DNA of 63,133 bases. Origin: a virus. Where the stretch lies: the IMG/VR virus record IMGVR_UViG_3300013133_000004, positions 1 to 63,133 of that record. One strand, given 5' to 3'. Of this stretch, positions 1 to 9,600 are shown in pieces; the stretch's first letter is position 1, and each line of letters opens with the position of its first letter. The notes under the pieces are model-generated. The model was not told the DNA's origin, searched no databases, and was given only the letters and a program-made list of their open reading frames with translations. Both the position numbers and the translations under genes were made by a program.

Positions 1-24
1 AGTGAGGTTCCGCTCACATCCACA

Positions 25-891
25 ATGGCCAATCTTGTTTTAGGTAAGTTTGATGCCCGCACCAAGTGGACGTCTCGCGCTACTCTTGCAGAGGTAGCCG
101 CAGAACCTTTCGAATATGAGCACGGATCCATTGTTGTAGTTACTGGAGGCGCCAAGCCCCTGGTCTATATCAACTACGGTACCAACGCCGTTCGCGATTG
201 GCGGCTGCTTGGGAGTGACTATGTCCGGGCACAGATGGAGGCGTGTGGGGTTGTCGATATCTCTACGGGGTTTCCTATAGTAATGCCTATACCGTTTACG
301 GTTACGACCTATCTAGATACTCCTCCTTACGCATTTCTCCCAGGAGGGATATTCCGGTTAGATGAGGACGGGGATTATCGTCTGTCCTATAACTTGCCGT
401 TCAAGACCGATTCAGGATTTCTTGCCGGAACATCAGTAGGGGCTCGTTGGGAATACAGTTTGGATTCCGGGGCCAGTTGGAGTGCGATACCCCAAACAAC
501 TACTTTCGATACGGTGCACGGAGACCGTCATGATAGTGGTTCTTTGAGTCTCCCTCCGTATGAGGTTTTCTTGTCATCCCGGATGTGGTTACGTGTGGTG
601 GGGTTCCATACTATACCCACGGGCGTAATTGCTCCGTCGTTGGTAAACCATAACACCTCAGGAATAACGCCGCCCGCAGACCCAGACCCCAAGAACTGGG
701 CATGGGCCAGAATCGAGCGGGGATCAGTAGGTGGGAGTGGAGGAGGGGCTCGCCCAGCGTTCGTCACTGCGGTTGGGAACCCGAATGTTTTGTTGATTCC
801 AGGTGTTGCGGGAGATTTCTATCGTGATTCTTTTGCCGATATTCTTTATATTTGTCAGGCTAGTGGGACAGGAAATTGGCGTGTTCTTTAG
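25..891 (+). CDS. tail fibre-like structural protein (possibly 5' truncated)
   Basis: 288 aa from the ATG at 25. The frame stays open to base 1 and no Shine-Dalgarno site precedes this ATG, so the true start may lie outside the window. The sequence is rich in Gly, Thr, Ser, Pro and aromatic residues, with alternating beta-strand-like stretches and a Gly-rich segment (GGSGGG) near residue 238, followed by a C-terminal part ending in GNWRVL. That composition is typical of phage fibre and adhesin proteins. It is the first of four consecutive fibre-type genes, and all four use a short 'tick the box' module of Tyr/Trp-rich strands. I recognise no enzymatic motif. The call rests on composition and on position upstream of clear tail genes. 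Confidence 0.6.
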   Translation: MANLVLGKFDARTKWTSRATLAEVAAEPFEYEHGSIVVVTGGAKPLVYINYGTNAVRDWRLLGSDYVRAQMEACGVVDISTGFPIVMPIPFTVTTYLDTPPYAFLPGGIFRLDEDGDYRLSYNLPFKTDSGFLAGTSVGARWEYSLDSGASWSAIPQTTTFDTVHGDRHDSGSLSLPPYEVFLSSRMWLRVVGFHTIPTGVIAPSLVNHNTSGITPPADPDPKNWAWARIERGSVGGSGGGARPAFVTAVGNPNVLLIPGVAGDFYRDSFADILYICQASGTGNWRVL

Positions 892-894
892 TTC

Positions 895-923
895 TTTAGT
901 GCGGTGATTCTTTGCAGTATAAT
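895..923 (+). promoter_or_regulatory. candidate promoter TTTAGT-17-TATAAT
   Basis: In the 94-bp gap before the 773-aa fibre gene there is a perfect -10 hexamer TATAAT (918-923), with TTTAGT (895-900) exactly 17 bp upstream. The same TTTAGT/17 bp arrangement recurs at 5131-5159. The -35 is a weak match to TTGACA (3 of 6), so either the -10 carries the activity or a dedicated sigma factor recognises TTTAGT. Confidence 0.45.
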
Positions 924-985
924 TTACGGAGTAAACCAAGATTTCGGGGACGTTGAACGTCCTCGTTCGATAAAGGAGCAGGTCC

Positions 986-3307
986 ATGGGATTCCCGAAT
1001 CAAACACCTTGGAGGCAACACAACTTCATTGGTGAATTTGCGAACTCTGGTTCGGACGCTGAGGCGATAGCGTGGCTTACGACAGTAGGATGGACCGCGG
1101 GTGCCGGTCTCCTTTACTGGGACACCACTAACGGACAGTTCCGTATCCGCAAGTCTTCGGGATGGGACACGCTGGAGACAGGAACGCCAGCTACGCCTAC
1201 CCTGGCAGCGGTGCTGGCTGCGGGCAATTCTGCTGGTACTTACACCATCGACATGAACAGTCACAAGATCACCGGACTGTCTACGCCTAGCGACCCGAGC
1301 GATGCTGTTAACAAAAGCTATGTAGACGGGTTAGTTCAAGGTATCGATTGGCAAGAGTCCGTTCTTGGAGAGGAGTCTACACCTCCTGGTACTCCCGGTA
1401 CTGGAGATCGTTATCTTGTCGTAGCTACGGCTACTGGAGACTGGGCGGGACATGAGGATGACATTGCCGAGTATAACGGAGCAAGCTGGGACTTCACATC
1501 TCCCAATGACGGCATGGCCGCCTGGATTGAAGATGACGATAAGCTCAAGGTTTACAATGGTACATCGTGGGTAACGTTCGGTTCGACTGTTGACCACACT
1601 ACTCTCAGCAGCCTGAACTCGGTCAGTTACTACCACCTAACGCAGGCCGAATACAACTCGGTAACGGGCCACCTTTCGTCCACTAGCAATCCACACAGTA
1701 CCACGCTTGATCAGGCTTATACGGCGGGCCAGTCGATAGACGTAGACACGGCCGATCTGTCCGTAGGGTTTACCGGAGCGTACTCCTTCTTAGTCAACCT
1801 CGGAGGGATTACGGGTGACGCGGACGGCTTCTTTATTGAAGATTCGTCGGGAAAGTATTTCCGTATTACCAAAAACAACACGGATGCGACGCTTGATTGG
1901 ACGGTGGACGTAGGCGGGGTCAATATCTATGGCGGTTCGAGTATGGTCTTTGAGACCGCCCCCGGTTCGGGTATCAGTATTTCGGCCGGAAAGGGACTTA
2001 CGCTTGCAGCCACCACTAGTGCCATGCTGCGCGGCGTAGTCGCAACTCTGCGGAGCGAGAATACGGGAACCGGATCGGCAGAAACAAATATTCAAGCAGA
2101 GGCGCTAGGTGGGGCTGCGGGGGATGACGCCACTATTGAAATAAACGCCATTGCGGCGGGGTCCGGTGTCAGTACTCTATATATTGGTCGGGATGCTGCT
2201 CTAACAGCCATTGCCGATGCTGTGTATATAGGCGACGCAAGTGGTTTTATCCAGATAGGTCATGGAGGATCATCTGACGCGCAGGGTGTTGCGATCTACG
2301 GTGGTTCCGGTGGGTTGGCGCTCCATAACAAGAATGGTGATACCCATGTCGTAGCGTCTGATGACGTTACAGTTACTGCGGGTGTCGGTCTCACACTGGA
2401 AATCAACGTTGACGATACTGCGACACATACGATAACCATCAGCGCAGAGAACGCAAACGTAGCAGGCAAAGCTTACATAGATATCTATTCTGATGACGAG
2501 GCCAAGCTCCGATCTACTGCCGGGACCGTAATAGTCAGTGCCTATGGGGATCTGTTCCTCCAGACCAGTAATGGAGACATGGTTCTCTCGGATCAGTTCA
2601 AGGCAGGGTCAACTTATGTTGGTGAGCTGCATCTGTCCAATTCCAGCGCGGAGTGGTCGCTGTTCGAGACTAATTTCGGCGAGGTGTCGATCCTCAACGC
2701 GATCAATCAGGCATACGCTTCTGCGGGCGGCGTGAATCTGGATGGCGCCTACAACAACTTCGGGGCGGCGGCTGCGGTAGTGGTCATCGACCGGGCGCAG
2801 AGCCAAACGACAGAATTGGTCTGGCAACTTGAGGATGGCCGGAGCATGTTCGTGCGTGCCGGGGCGTCGGGGAATACTTGGGAATGGCGTGAGGCACGAA
2901 CGTGGGGTATGGATGTTTTCGGTGTCTTCGGCACCTTCAATTTGGATATCAGCTCGTTTGTCTTGGATGCTGATACAGGTATTTCGATCAAGACTACGGG
3001 AGGTGGTGGCGGTGCCATAGATCTAGACTCTGTAGGGTCGATGACTTTGAAAGATGTAAATCTTACAGCATCCATCTTCCTGTCAGAGTCGGGAGTAACT
3101 GGCCTCGCTGCGGGCTTCACCGCGACAAGCATTATCGGAGCCATCAACGAGCTGGAGACTGAAGCTGTAAAGGTGTCCTCCAACGCAGGTAATCCCAACA
3201 GCACAGTGACCGGGAAGATCGGAGATCTTTGTTGGGATAGTACCAACTCGGTAATGTACTGCAAGAGCACCGCTACCGGGAATACCGGTTGGGTAGTCAT
3301 CGGGTAG
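986..3307 (+). CDS. tail fibre protein
   Basis: 773 aa. The ATG at 986 follows AAAGGAG with 6-7 nt spacing. Residues about 8-58 form a small Trp/Tyr-rich module (HNFIGEF ... LLYWDTTNGQFRI) that recurs in the next gene. Next comes a linker typical of phage fibres (HKITGLSTPSDPSDAVNKSY, about residue 92), where fibre proteins commonly start their trimeric repeat shaft. The centre is a long low-complexity Gly/Ala/Ser/Asp-rich beta region without enzymatic motifs. The C-terminus (GKIGDLCWDST...GWVVIG) looks like a fibre tip. The protein probably acts in host recognition. Which receptor it binds, and whether it needs a chaperone, cannot be told from sequence. Confidence 0.75.
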   Translation: MGFPNQTPWRQHNFIGEFANSGSDAEAIAWLTTVGWTAGAGLLYWDTTNGQFRIRKSSGWDTLETGTPATPTLAAVLAAGNSAGTYTIDMNSHKITGLSTPSDPSDAVNKSYVDGLVQGIDWQESVLGEESTPPGTPGTGDRYLVVATATGDWAGHEDDIAEYNGASWDFTSPNDGMAAWIEDDDKLKVYNGTSWVTFGSTVDHTTLSSLNSVSYYHLTQAEYNSVTGHLSSTSNPHSTTLDQAYTAGQSIDVDTADLSVGFTGAYSFLVNLGGITGDADGFFIEDSSGKYFRITKNNTDATLDWTVDVGGVNIYGGSSMVFETAPGSGISISAGKGLTLAATTSAMLRGVVATLRSENTGTGSAETNIQAEALGGAAGDDATIEINAIAAGSGVSTLYIGRDAALTAIADAVYIGDASGFIQIGHGGSSDAQGVAIYGGSGGLALHNKNGDTHVVASDDVTVTAGVGLTLEINVDDTATHTITISAENANVAGKAYIDIYSDDEAKLRSTAGTVIVSAYGDLFLQTSNGDMVLSDQFKAGSTYVGELHLSNSSAEWSLFETNFGEVSILNAINQAYASAGGVNLDGAYNNFGAAAAVVVIDRAQSQTTELVWQLEDGRSMFVRAGASGNTWEWREARTWGMDVFGVFGTFNLDISSFVLDADTGISIKTTGGGGGAIDLDSVGSMTLKDVNLTASIFLSESGVTGLAAGFTATSIIGAINELETEAVKVSSNAGNPNSTVTGKIGDLCWDSTNSVMYCKSTATGNTGWVVIG

Positions 3308-3310
3308 TTC

Positions 3311-3658
3311 ATGCCTCTTACTCGACCATATGGTCAAGCGAATTATATGGGCGAGTGGCCTGTCGAGACGGGTGTCGGTAGCGTTCTGGAATTCATTCAA
3401 GCCAACAAGTGGGACTCTGTCGGGGATGGGACTGGAGATCCTCGTCCTGGCATGTACTACTACAATACGGCAACAGGAAAGTACCGATATGCCGACGCTA
3501 CCGGCACCTGGATCAGTGAGCACGACGCATCTTTCCCAAGTGATGTTATCCAAGACGGAGACGTGCTTTTTGTGGAAGATGGACGACAGTATTTGGTATA
3601 CGGAAAGCTAACGCTAGATGGTGAGTACCGAATAGACGGTACAGGGGTAGTGCTATAA
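3311..3658 (+). CDS. short tail fibre-like protein, paralogous to preceding fibre N-terminus
   Basis: 115 aa, starting 3 bp after the preceding stop. Residues 5-66 (GQANYMGEW ... GMYYYNTATGKYRYADATG) align by eye with residues 8-58 of the 773-aa fibre gene (HNFIGEF ... LLYWDTTNGQFRI), including the spacing of aromatic residues. The gene therefore looks like a free-standing copy of the fibre's N-terminal attachment module. Its stop codon overlaps the next start (TAATG at 3656-3660), which indicates translational coupling. Function is inferred: an adaptor or connector in the distal tail. Confidence 0.6.
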   Translation: MPLTRPYGQANYMGEWPVETGVGSVLEFIQANKWDSVGDGTGDPRPGMYYYNTATGKYRYADATGTWISEHDASFPSDVIQDGDVLFVEDGRQYLVYGKLTLDGEYRIDGTGVVL

Positions 3659-4653
3659 TGGGCGAACTCAATATAAAGAATGCGGATACGCACGATACGC
3701 CCTCGTCGGGCTACACCAAGCTTTATCCAAAAACAGATGGCAAGTTCTATGTCAAAGACGATGCCGGTGTTGAGGTTGCGCTTGGAGCAGACGCATTATC
3801 TCTAGACAGTGTTCCCCTTGATATCGCTGATTTGACCAACGGGGCGAAGCTTTATTACGACGAAGCAAGTGACGAATGGAAGAACGAGCCGCTGCCACTG
3901 CTGACCTACGGAGCATTAATAACGGCGGATTGGGCCCCCACATGGGCACAGTTGTATGCTAACGGACCTGTGATCCTGGCCTACCCCTCTACCGGGCCTA
4001 TCACAATCACATTGCCAGCACCAAGCGGTCTTCCGGAAGACGGCATGCTGCGGCGTGCGTGGGTGGGTAATTTTGGGGGGCTGTACTCTGTAAAGGTTGT
4101 GATTGCTGGTGGCGGGACTTTTGTAGACGGGCTGTCTCAGTTGTGGGTTGATGGTAATGGTACAGCAGTACATTTGGGTGCTGTCAATGGGGCAGTAGCT
4201 GACACCTGGATGAGAATTTCGACACTGCGCAATGTTTTACAGATTCGCCGGGCCGCCACTTGGGCTGCCGCTAATTTTTCCAGTGCTACCCCGTTGCCTT
4301 TTGCTACGCAGGATTTTGAGGGGAACCCTTACATCATGGATTGGGCGAGCGAGATTCCTTCGCGCCTCAGTGCAGTTCTTGGCGGCACGTACTGGATTGC
4401 TGGTTTTGCCAACATCGATTCCACGGGCGGAGTAACCTGGAATGTAGCGTGTTGGTTGCGTAAGAATGGTACCACGGAGATTCCAGGAACACGGTTGAGA
4501 GGGGGCAACTACGGAGGAGAAGACGATAGTGTTACTCTGCCTCAAACTCGCGTGTCATTGGCCGCGGGAGACTATTTGGAGTGGGTATTTCAACAGACTG
4601 GTCTGACAGGAACACTATATTCAGCAACAATGTCCTCGGAGATTTTGGTATGA
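3658..4653 (+). CDS. tail fibre / receptor-binding-like structural protein
   Basis: 331 aa, starting in a TAATG overlap with the previous gene. The N-terminus contains a short module (GYTKLYPKTDGKFYVKDDAG) of a type frequently seen in phage fibre and structural proteins. The last about 120 residues (from PLPFATQDFEG on) are strand-rich, with alternating aromatic and small residues, and resemble the jelly-roll/C1q-like tips of phage adhesins, although no signature is decisive. The gene ends in an ATGA overlap with the next gene. Probable role: host attachment. Confidence 0.6.
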   Translation: MGELNIKNADTHDTPSSGYTKLYPKTDGKFYVKDDAGVEVALGADALSLDSVPLDIADLTNGAKLYYDEASDEWKNEPLPLLTYGALITADWAPTWAQLYANGPVILAYPSTGPITITLPAPSGLPEDGMLRRAWVGNFGGLYSVKVVIAGGGTFVDGLSQLWVDGNGTAVHLGAVNGAVADTWMRISTLRNVLQIRRAATWAAANFSSATPLPFATQDFEGNPYIMDWASEIPSRLSAVLGGTYWIAGFANIDSTGGVTWNVACWLRKNGTTEIPGTRLRGGNYGGEDDSVTLPQTRVSLAAGDYLEWVFQQTGLTGTLYSATMSSEILV

Positions 4654-5108
4654 AATACCGCTATGACAATCTAGTTCCGCTGGCGTGCCTGGCGTATGTA
4701 GAGGACAAAGTCCACACATCTGCCATGACTGATAAGGCATACACGGATATATCACTCAATCCGGAAGAGGGTTGGCTGGATATCTGGTTCGACACTAACT
4801 TGTCTGTAGGGGACAAGACAATTCTCGATGGTATTGTAAGTGACAGCCAGGGGATCATCCTTATCAAGAAGCCCCGTACCCGGATCATGGCCGAGATACT
4901 TTTCACGGCCGAACCAGATCCAGCGCAATTGTCGCGATTGCTTGATGCGCTCGACAGCTACCCGTCTGTGGCTATTGCTTTGGATGGTATGAATTACGAG
5001 CTAGCTCGGATGCGCGTAGCGAAGGTGCTTGCAGACGGAGCAATTACGGAAGATGATTATGATTTGGTTATGGCTATAATCCCGGCAAGCAAGTACCAGA
5101 CTCTCTAA
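4650..5108 (+). CDS. hypothetical protein of tail fibre operon
   Basis: 152 aa. The ATG at 4650 is chosen because it overlaps the upstream stop as ATGA and has GGAG 8 nt upstream. A longer in-frame GTG at 4581 would overlap the fibre gene by 73 bp. The mixed alpha/beta sequence is acidic and lacks Cys clusters or membrane segments. A central stretch (GIILIKKPRTRIMAEI) and a C-terminal helix-rich part follow. Position right behind the adhesin genes is compatible with a fibre assembly chaperone or minor tail protein, but I do not recognise the family. Confidence 0.5.
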   Translation: MKYRYDNLVPLACLAYVEDKVHTSAMTDKAYTDISLNPEEGWLDIWFDTNLSVGDKTILDGIVSDSQGIILIKKPRTRIMAEILFTAEPDPAQLSRLLDALDSYPSVAIALDGMNYELARMRVAKVLADGAITEDDYDLVMAIIPASKYQTL

Positions 5109-5130
5109 TCTCTCTAAACAAGAGTTGTCT

Positions 5131-5159
5131 TTTAGTAGCGTGTCTGCTAAACATATCTC
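5131..5159 (+). promoter_or_regulatory. candidate promoter TTTAGT-17-TATCTC
   Basis: In the 75-bp gap 5109-5183, TTTAGT (5131-5136) is followed after 17 bp by TATCTC (5154-5159), then the ribosome site AAAAAGGAG of the next gene. The -35 hexamer and the spacing equal those at 895-923. The -10 is only a half match to TATAAT, hence the low confidence. Confidence 0.3.
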
Positions 5160-5183
5160 TATCATCTCAAAAAGGAGCATGTT

Positions 5184-5711
5184 ATGCCCAAGAACGTAGA
5201 GCTGGACCTCAAGAGAATTGACATGTTGTTTAACCTTTTGACCTCTCTCGGGAGCATACAACAGGCCAAGTTGTCTTACGCTATCGCCAAGAACAAGAAC
5301 CACCTCAAGACGTTTTTAGAGGCATACCAAGAGGCAATCAAGCCTCCGCAGACTGTTTTGGATTTCGAAAAAGCCCGACAGAAACTTCTGGAAGAAAGTG
5401 CAGAGAAGGACTCCAAGGGCAAGCCTAAGAAGGTTCCTGTTCCTGGGCGTACCGGGGTTTGGCAGTATATTCTGGCCAACGAGGAGGATTATCAGGATGC
5501 CCTGGAGGCTCTCAAGTTGGAGCATGAACAGGGGGTTCATGACCTAGAAGAGCTGGAAGCGAAACAGAAGCAGCTATTGGAGGAGATGGAGACCGTGAGC
5601 CTTCATCAAATCAAGTACTCTGATCTCAAAGAAGATGCGCAAGGTAACTTCCCGATTAGCTCATCGCAGTTGAGTGATTTGTTGGATATTGGTATTATTG
5701 TAGAGGATTGA
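5184..5711 (+). CDS. coiled-coil protein, unknown function
   Basis: 175 aa with a strong Shine-Dalgarno site (AAGGAG, 7 nt before the ATG). The protein is almost entirely charged helix: Lys/Glu-rich heptad-like stretches at residues 50-75 and about 105-140 (EALKLEHEQGVHDLEELEAK) predict a coiled coil. There are no Cys residues and no membrane segment. Between fibre and baseplate genes, such proteins are often tail assembly chaperones or scaffolds; that role is inferred from position only. Confidence 0.55.
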   Translation: MPKNVELDLKRIDMLFNLLTSLGSIQQAKLSYAIAKNKNHLKTFLEAYQEAIKPPQTVLDFEKARQKLLEESAEKDSKGKPKKVPVPGRTGVWQYILANEEDYQDALEALKLEHEQGVHDLEELEAKQKQLLEEMETVSLHQIKYSDLKEDAQGNFPISSSQLSDLLDIGIIVED

Positions 5712-5733
5712 TTTTCCTTCATGAGGCTAGCAC

Positions 5734-6165
5734 ATGACCTATTTTGGCGGTTGCGGAATCGATTCCTGCGGGAGGTCTGAGTGCGGTAACGCCAAGAGTG
5801 ACATCGAGCCTCGCTTTTCTTTTTCCCAGCCTCCTGATCACTCGCGCAACAACCCCGTAAACGTCCAGTTGAAGTTCAACACGTATTGTTTTTCCAGTTA
5901 TCTGGATGAGCATGATTCTACGTTTATGGTGGAGATCAGTGAAGACGGTGGTCTGACGTTCAACGTGGCGTACTCGGCCTTGGCTTTTGTAGCTCCGTAT
6001 GACGGAGCCAACTCGAAGCTACGCCATACCGACGGGCAGACTACAACGTTCTGGATCCAGAAGACGATCCCTTGGCCTATCCGTACCAAGGTGATTATCC
6101 GGTTGACCGGGAAGGACGAATACGGCAATCCTGTAAGCAAGACCCTTCCTGTGAAATGGAGCTGA
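5734..6165 (+). CDS. small beta-rich structural protein, unknown
   Basis: 143 aa with a GAGG ribosome site. The N-terminus is Cys-rich (GCGIDSCGRSEC, residues 7-18). The remainder is strand-rich, with alternating hydrophobic and polar residues (TFMVEISEDGGLTF ... TKVIIRLTGKDEYGN), as in an immunoglobulin-like or beta-sandwich fold. It sits directly upstream of a 164-aa gene and the baseplate hub and shares their operon. A minor baseplate or tail protein is likely. The paired N-terminal cysteines could bind a metal, but I cannot assign a family. Confidence 0.5.
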   Translation: MTYFGGCGIDSCGRSECGNAKSDIEPRFSFSQPPDHSRNNPVNVQLKFNTYCFSSYLDEHDSTFMVEISEDGGLTFNVAYSALAFVAPYDGANSKLRHTDGQTTTFWIQKTIPWPIRTKVIIRLTGKDEYGNPVSKTLPVKWS

Positions 6166-6166
6166 G

Positions 6167-6661
6167 ATGCCGTACGAATGGGAGTTCGAAACTTCCGGAC
6201 GCCCGCTGACCCCCCTCGGGAAGAAGTGCCACCGCGGCCCGATGATCGATGTCGAGGTTCGGATGTCCAAGCCGTGCTTGTCGATTCCCGAAGCCGAGCG
6301 CTTGCGGCAGCACCTCTTACAGCACATCGTGGATATCAATTACGTTGCTGTGCAGACGCGAGAAACGATTCTCAGGACGCTCAACAGCAACCTTGGTCCC
6401 ATGTTCTTCAAGCTGTATTCGCGTGCTAAGGGGTTACAGGTAGAAATCTGCGAGAAGCGGAACAGCTTGATCATCGACGAAGAGCTGAAGGTCAATGACG
6501 TTTTCTACAGACAGGTGGTGGAGTCGTTGAAGAAATACAACGTATCGAAGCAGCACCTGGACCTGATGCTGGAGGGACTCGCGTCCAACAGCGCCATCAT
6601 GCGTGTTGCCGCACGGTGCTCAGTGGTTCTGATGGTCACCTTCGTCGAGATGGACCTGTAA
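6167..6661 (+). CDS. hypothetical protein upstream of baseplate hub
   Basis: 164 aa. The ATG follows the previous stop by 1 bp and the gene ends 1 bp before the hub gene, so the three genes form a compact unit. The sequence is mostly helical, with a basic N-terminal section (KKCHRGP) and a hydrophobic C-terminus (CSVVLMVTFVEMDL) too short to be a sure membrane anchor. No motif is recognised. Genes at this position in myoviruses are often tail assembly or hub-associated proteins, which is only a positional guess. Confidence 0.5.
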   Translation: MPYEWEFETSGRPLTPLGKKCHRGPMIDVEVRMSKPCLSIPEAERLRQHLLQHIVDINYVAVQTRETILRTLNSNLGPMFFKLYSRAKGLQVEICEKRNSLIIDEELKVNDVFYRQVVESLKKYNVSKQHLDLMLEGLASNSAIMRVAARCSVVLMVTFVEMDL

Positions 6662-6662
6662 G

Positions 6663-9600
6663 ATGTCAGAGGCGTTCACTAATTACACCGTAAACTATCC
6701 GCACCAGGCGGCGTGGATTGTGTACATGAACGGGCTGGAGGTTCCAGTCAGTAGCGTCTTCTGCGACTTCGGGGTCAACAAGATCCCGTCTTGCACTATC
6801 GACATGCCACCGGATCCCCGCCTGACACGTTTGGGATTCGAGGACCGGATTGAGGTTGATGTCTTCTACTTGGACGAATTCCACAATCCTGACAATCCCG
6901 AGTTCTGTCTCATGGGCGAGTTTGACATCATGGGGTGGGCGTATTCGAATTCAGGATCGGGGAGGAGTCTCCGGTTCATGTGTGTCGGTACGGTCCAGAT
7001 CTTCCAGCAGCTCAACATGTTTTACATGTCGGCAGTTGACGATATTGTTAACGCGTACTTGCCCGCGACAGACACCTCGGCCACTACGGTCACTCCCATG
7101 GTCTACTTTCCGGCGTCCCTGTTCCTGCAAGGTATCATGCCGAGGTTGACTGCGGAGAAGGATGTTGAGGGGGATACAGAAGTCGTAACAAGAACAGACT
7201 TTATCAAGACCCCGTATCAATTCATCCGCAACATATTCAAGTCGATGTTGGGGAAGGTAGATGTAGGTAACGCGGACGTTAACGCTACTTCCGATCCTGC
7301 GAACATGGTTCCCCAGAGTGCCACTTCAGCGCCGGGGAGGAATTTCTTTGCCAGGTACATGAAGAGGAGGGACATCTATCGCCGGTTTGTGGGTCTTCCG
7401 TTTATAGACAGGGACATGCAGAACCCTGTAGATGGTTGTTTTCCGCTTATCAAAGCTGTGCAGGGCACCGAGGTGCTCAATGCCATACAGAGTCAGCTCG
7501 GGGCGTCTATCGGGTCTGCGGGGACCATCTGGGAACTTTTGCGTTCGGTACTCGGTACCATGTATATGGAGGTTGTTTCCATCCCGGCCCCCACCATCGC
7601 CATGGCGGAAAAAGAGACCGGGGTGATGGTCGATCTCTTCAAGGGTGAGCGCAATAGCGGGGATTTGATGGGAGTCATTGCGTCGAACTTCATTAAACCG
7701 CAGTGTTTCTTCGGACTCCCACCGACATGCAACATCATCTTTCCTTCGATGGTAGAGTCGTTGCATATCGAGGAGAACTACACTAATCAACCAACTCGCG
7801 TGTATCTAGGAGAGCAATTTCTATCGAACATCCTGGCGGCTAAGGCGTCGGGCAGTGCGGCACAATTGGTGACGAGTACCCTCACTACCGGATATCCCCC
7901 CGTTGTGAAGTCCCGCATGAAGCAATACATGCTCGACGCAAAGCAGAACACCAAGAACTTCCTGATCTGGCCAGAAGAGTTTTTCAGAGGTCCAGTAGTC
8001 AAGCAGGCTGCGGCTCCTCCGTGGTTGTGGATGCTCGACAAGTTCCGGGCGGCCATCGAGGGTACTTACGGTACGGGTACTGGAACTGGAGGCGGGGGAG
8101 CTGGATGGCAGTCCATGGGTGCGCGGAAAATGCGGAAGTTCATAGAGCCCTACATCCAGGAAGCGGTGTCGAATTGGCAGGTAGACCGTTACTGGATCTT
8201 GTCGACGATTGCAAAAGAGTCCGGGTTCCATGTGCATGACGGTCGCATTCCTTCTCCGAAGGGTCAGATTTCCCGCGGTCTGATGCAGGTCAACACGGAC
8301 TTGTTCTACAACATGATCAAGCTTCTCCGAAAAGAGGGAAAGATTCCCAAGGACATGACGGATGAGCAGATCAGCTACAACGATCCTAAGTGGAACATTT
8401 TTGCAGGTGTTCGGTATGCACGACAGGTCATGAACATCTGCAAGTTGAATCCGAAGAACGTGAACCGGCAGAACCTGTTTTTCGATCCGACAAAGCCCAT
8501 CAACGACATGCACGTATTCATTGTTGGATACGGTGGGGGTATTGGTAAGGGCAAGTGGATGAAGAAGCAGATGGACGCTGGCAAGAAGCTCGGAGATTTA
8601 CGGCGTACAGCAGTTAGTCGTCCTGGCAACGAGGGGTGGCAGAATTTTCTGGAGCGTGCGACTGCGAGAATGGCAAAGGCGTGGGATGCCATCAAGGCGG
8701 ACGACTTGCAGATGCAGGCCAGCGAAGACCCGGCGCAAGATCTCAAAGATGTTGCTGGTGGTGATCTTCTGGCAGAAGAATACGCAGCAGGTAATCCGGA
8801 CGTGGGTTCTTCACAGATGACGCCGGATCCTACGGAGAACAAGGAAAAGCCAAAGCAGATTCCCGATCCTGCACAATCGCAGAACAAGTCGGAATCCAGC
8901 CAGACTACATCACAAACGTCTTCTTCGTCTCAGGGAGATTTCTACGACCCGTCCAAAAAACCACAACAGCCTCAGTCCATCCCGGACGCGCCCCCGGAGC
9001 AATCCCAAGTAGTAGACACTACAATCGCAGGGATGAGCCAGATGGAGCAAGATGGGCTCGGTCAACTATTTGATTACTATGCTCAGTACGAGTACTTCCG
9101 GTCTCGGTATGAGAACCGGATTGGTGGTGCGACACTGGCGTTCAACCCGTATATAGTGCCGGCGTTTCCGGCGGTGCTGTTTGACTCGAAGTATTCCGGC
9201 GTGAGCACGATCGGGTACATCATGAATGTTACGCACCAGATGTCCGCGAATGCGAATGCTTGCATGATGTCGACTACGGTGAATACGGCTTTCCAGCGTA
9301 CCCTTCCTGAGTTTCTCGGCGATATGCGTACGGGCTGGGACGCGGCTTTCTGGGCAGACAGGCCCTTCCCGTACACGTGTTTCCCGATCGATCCGATTCC
9401 GGATGTCGCGGCGATCTTCCAGCAATTGTCGATGGCTAATCTCTTCTACGCGAAATTCTTTCACAGGGCAGCTTTGGATGTTCCGATTCCTGAAAATAAG
9501 ATGGAAGAAGAGGCCAAAGCACAGGCGGAAGAGGACTGGGCTACTGAGTCCAGTGAAGCGGAGAATGCGATAGCGGATGAGAACAAGAAAGCAATGGCGG

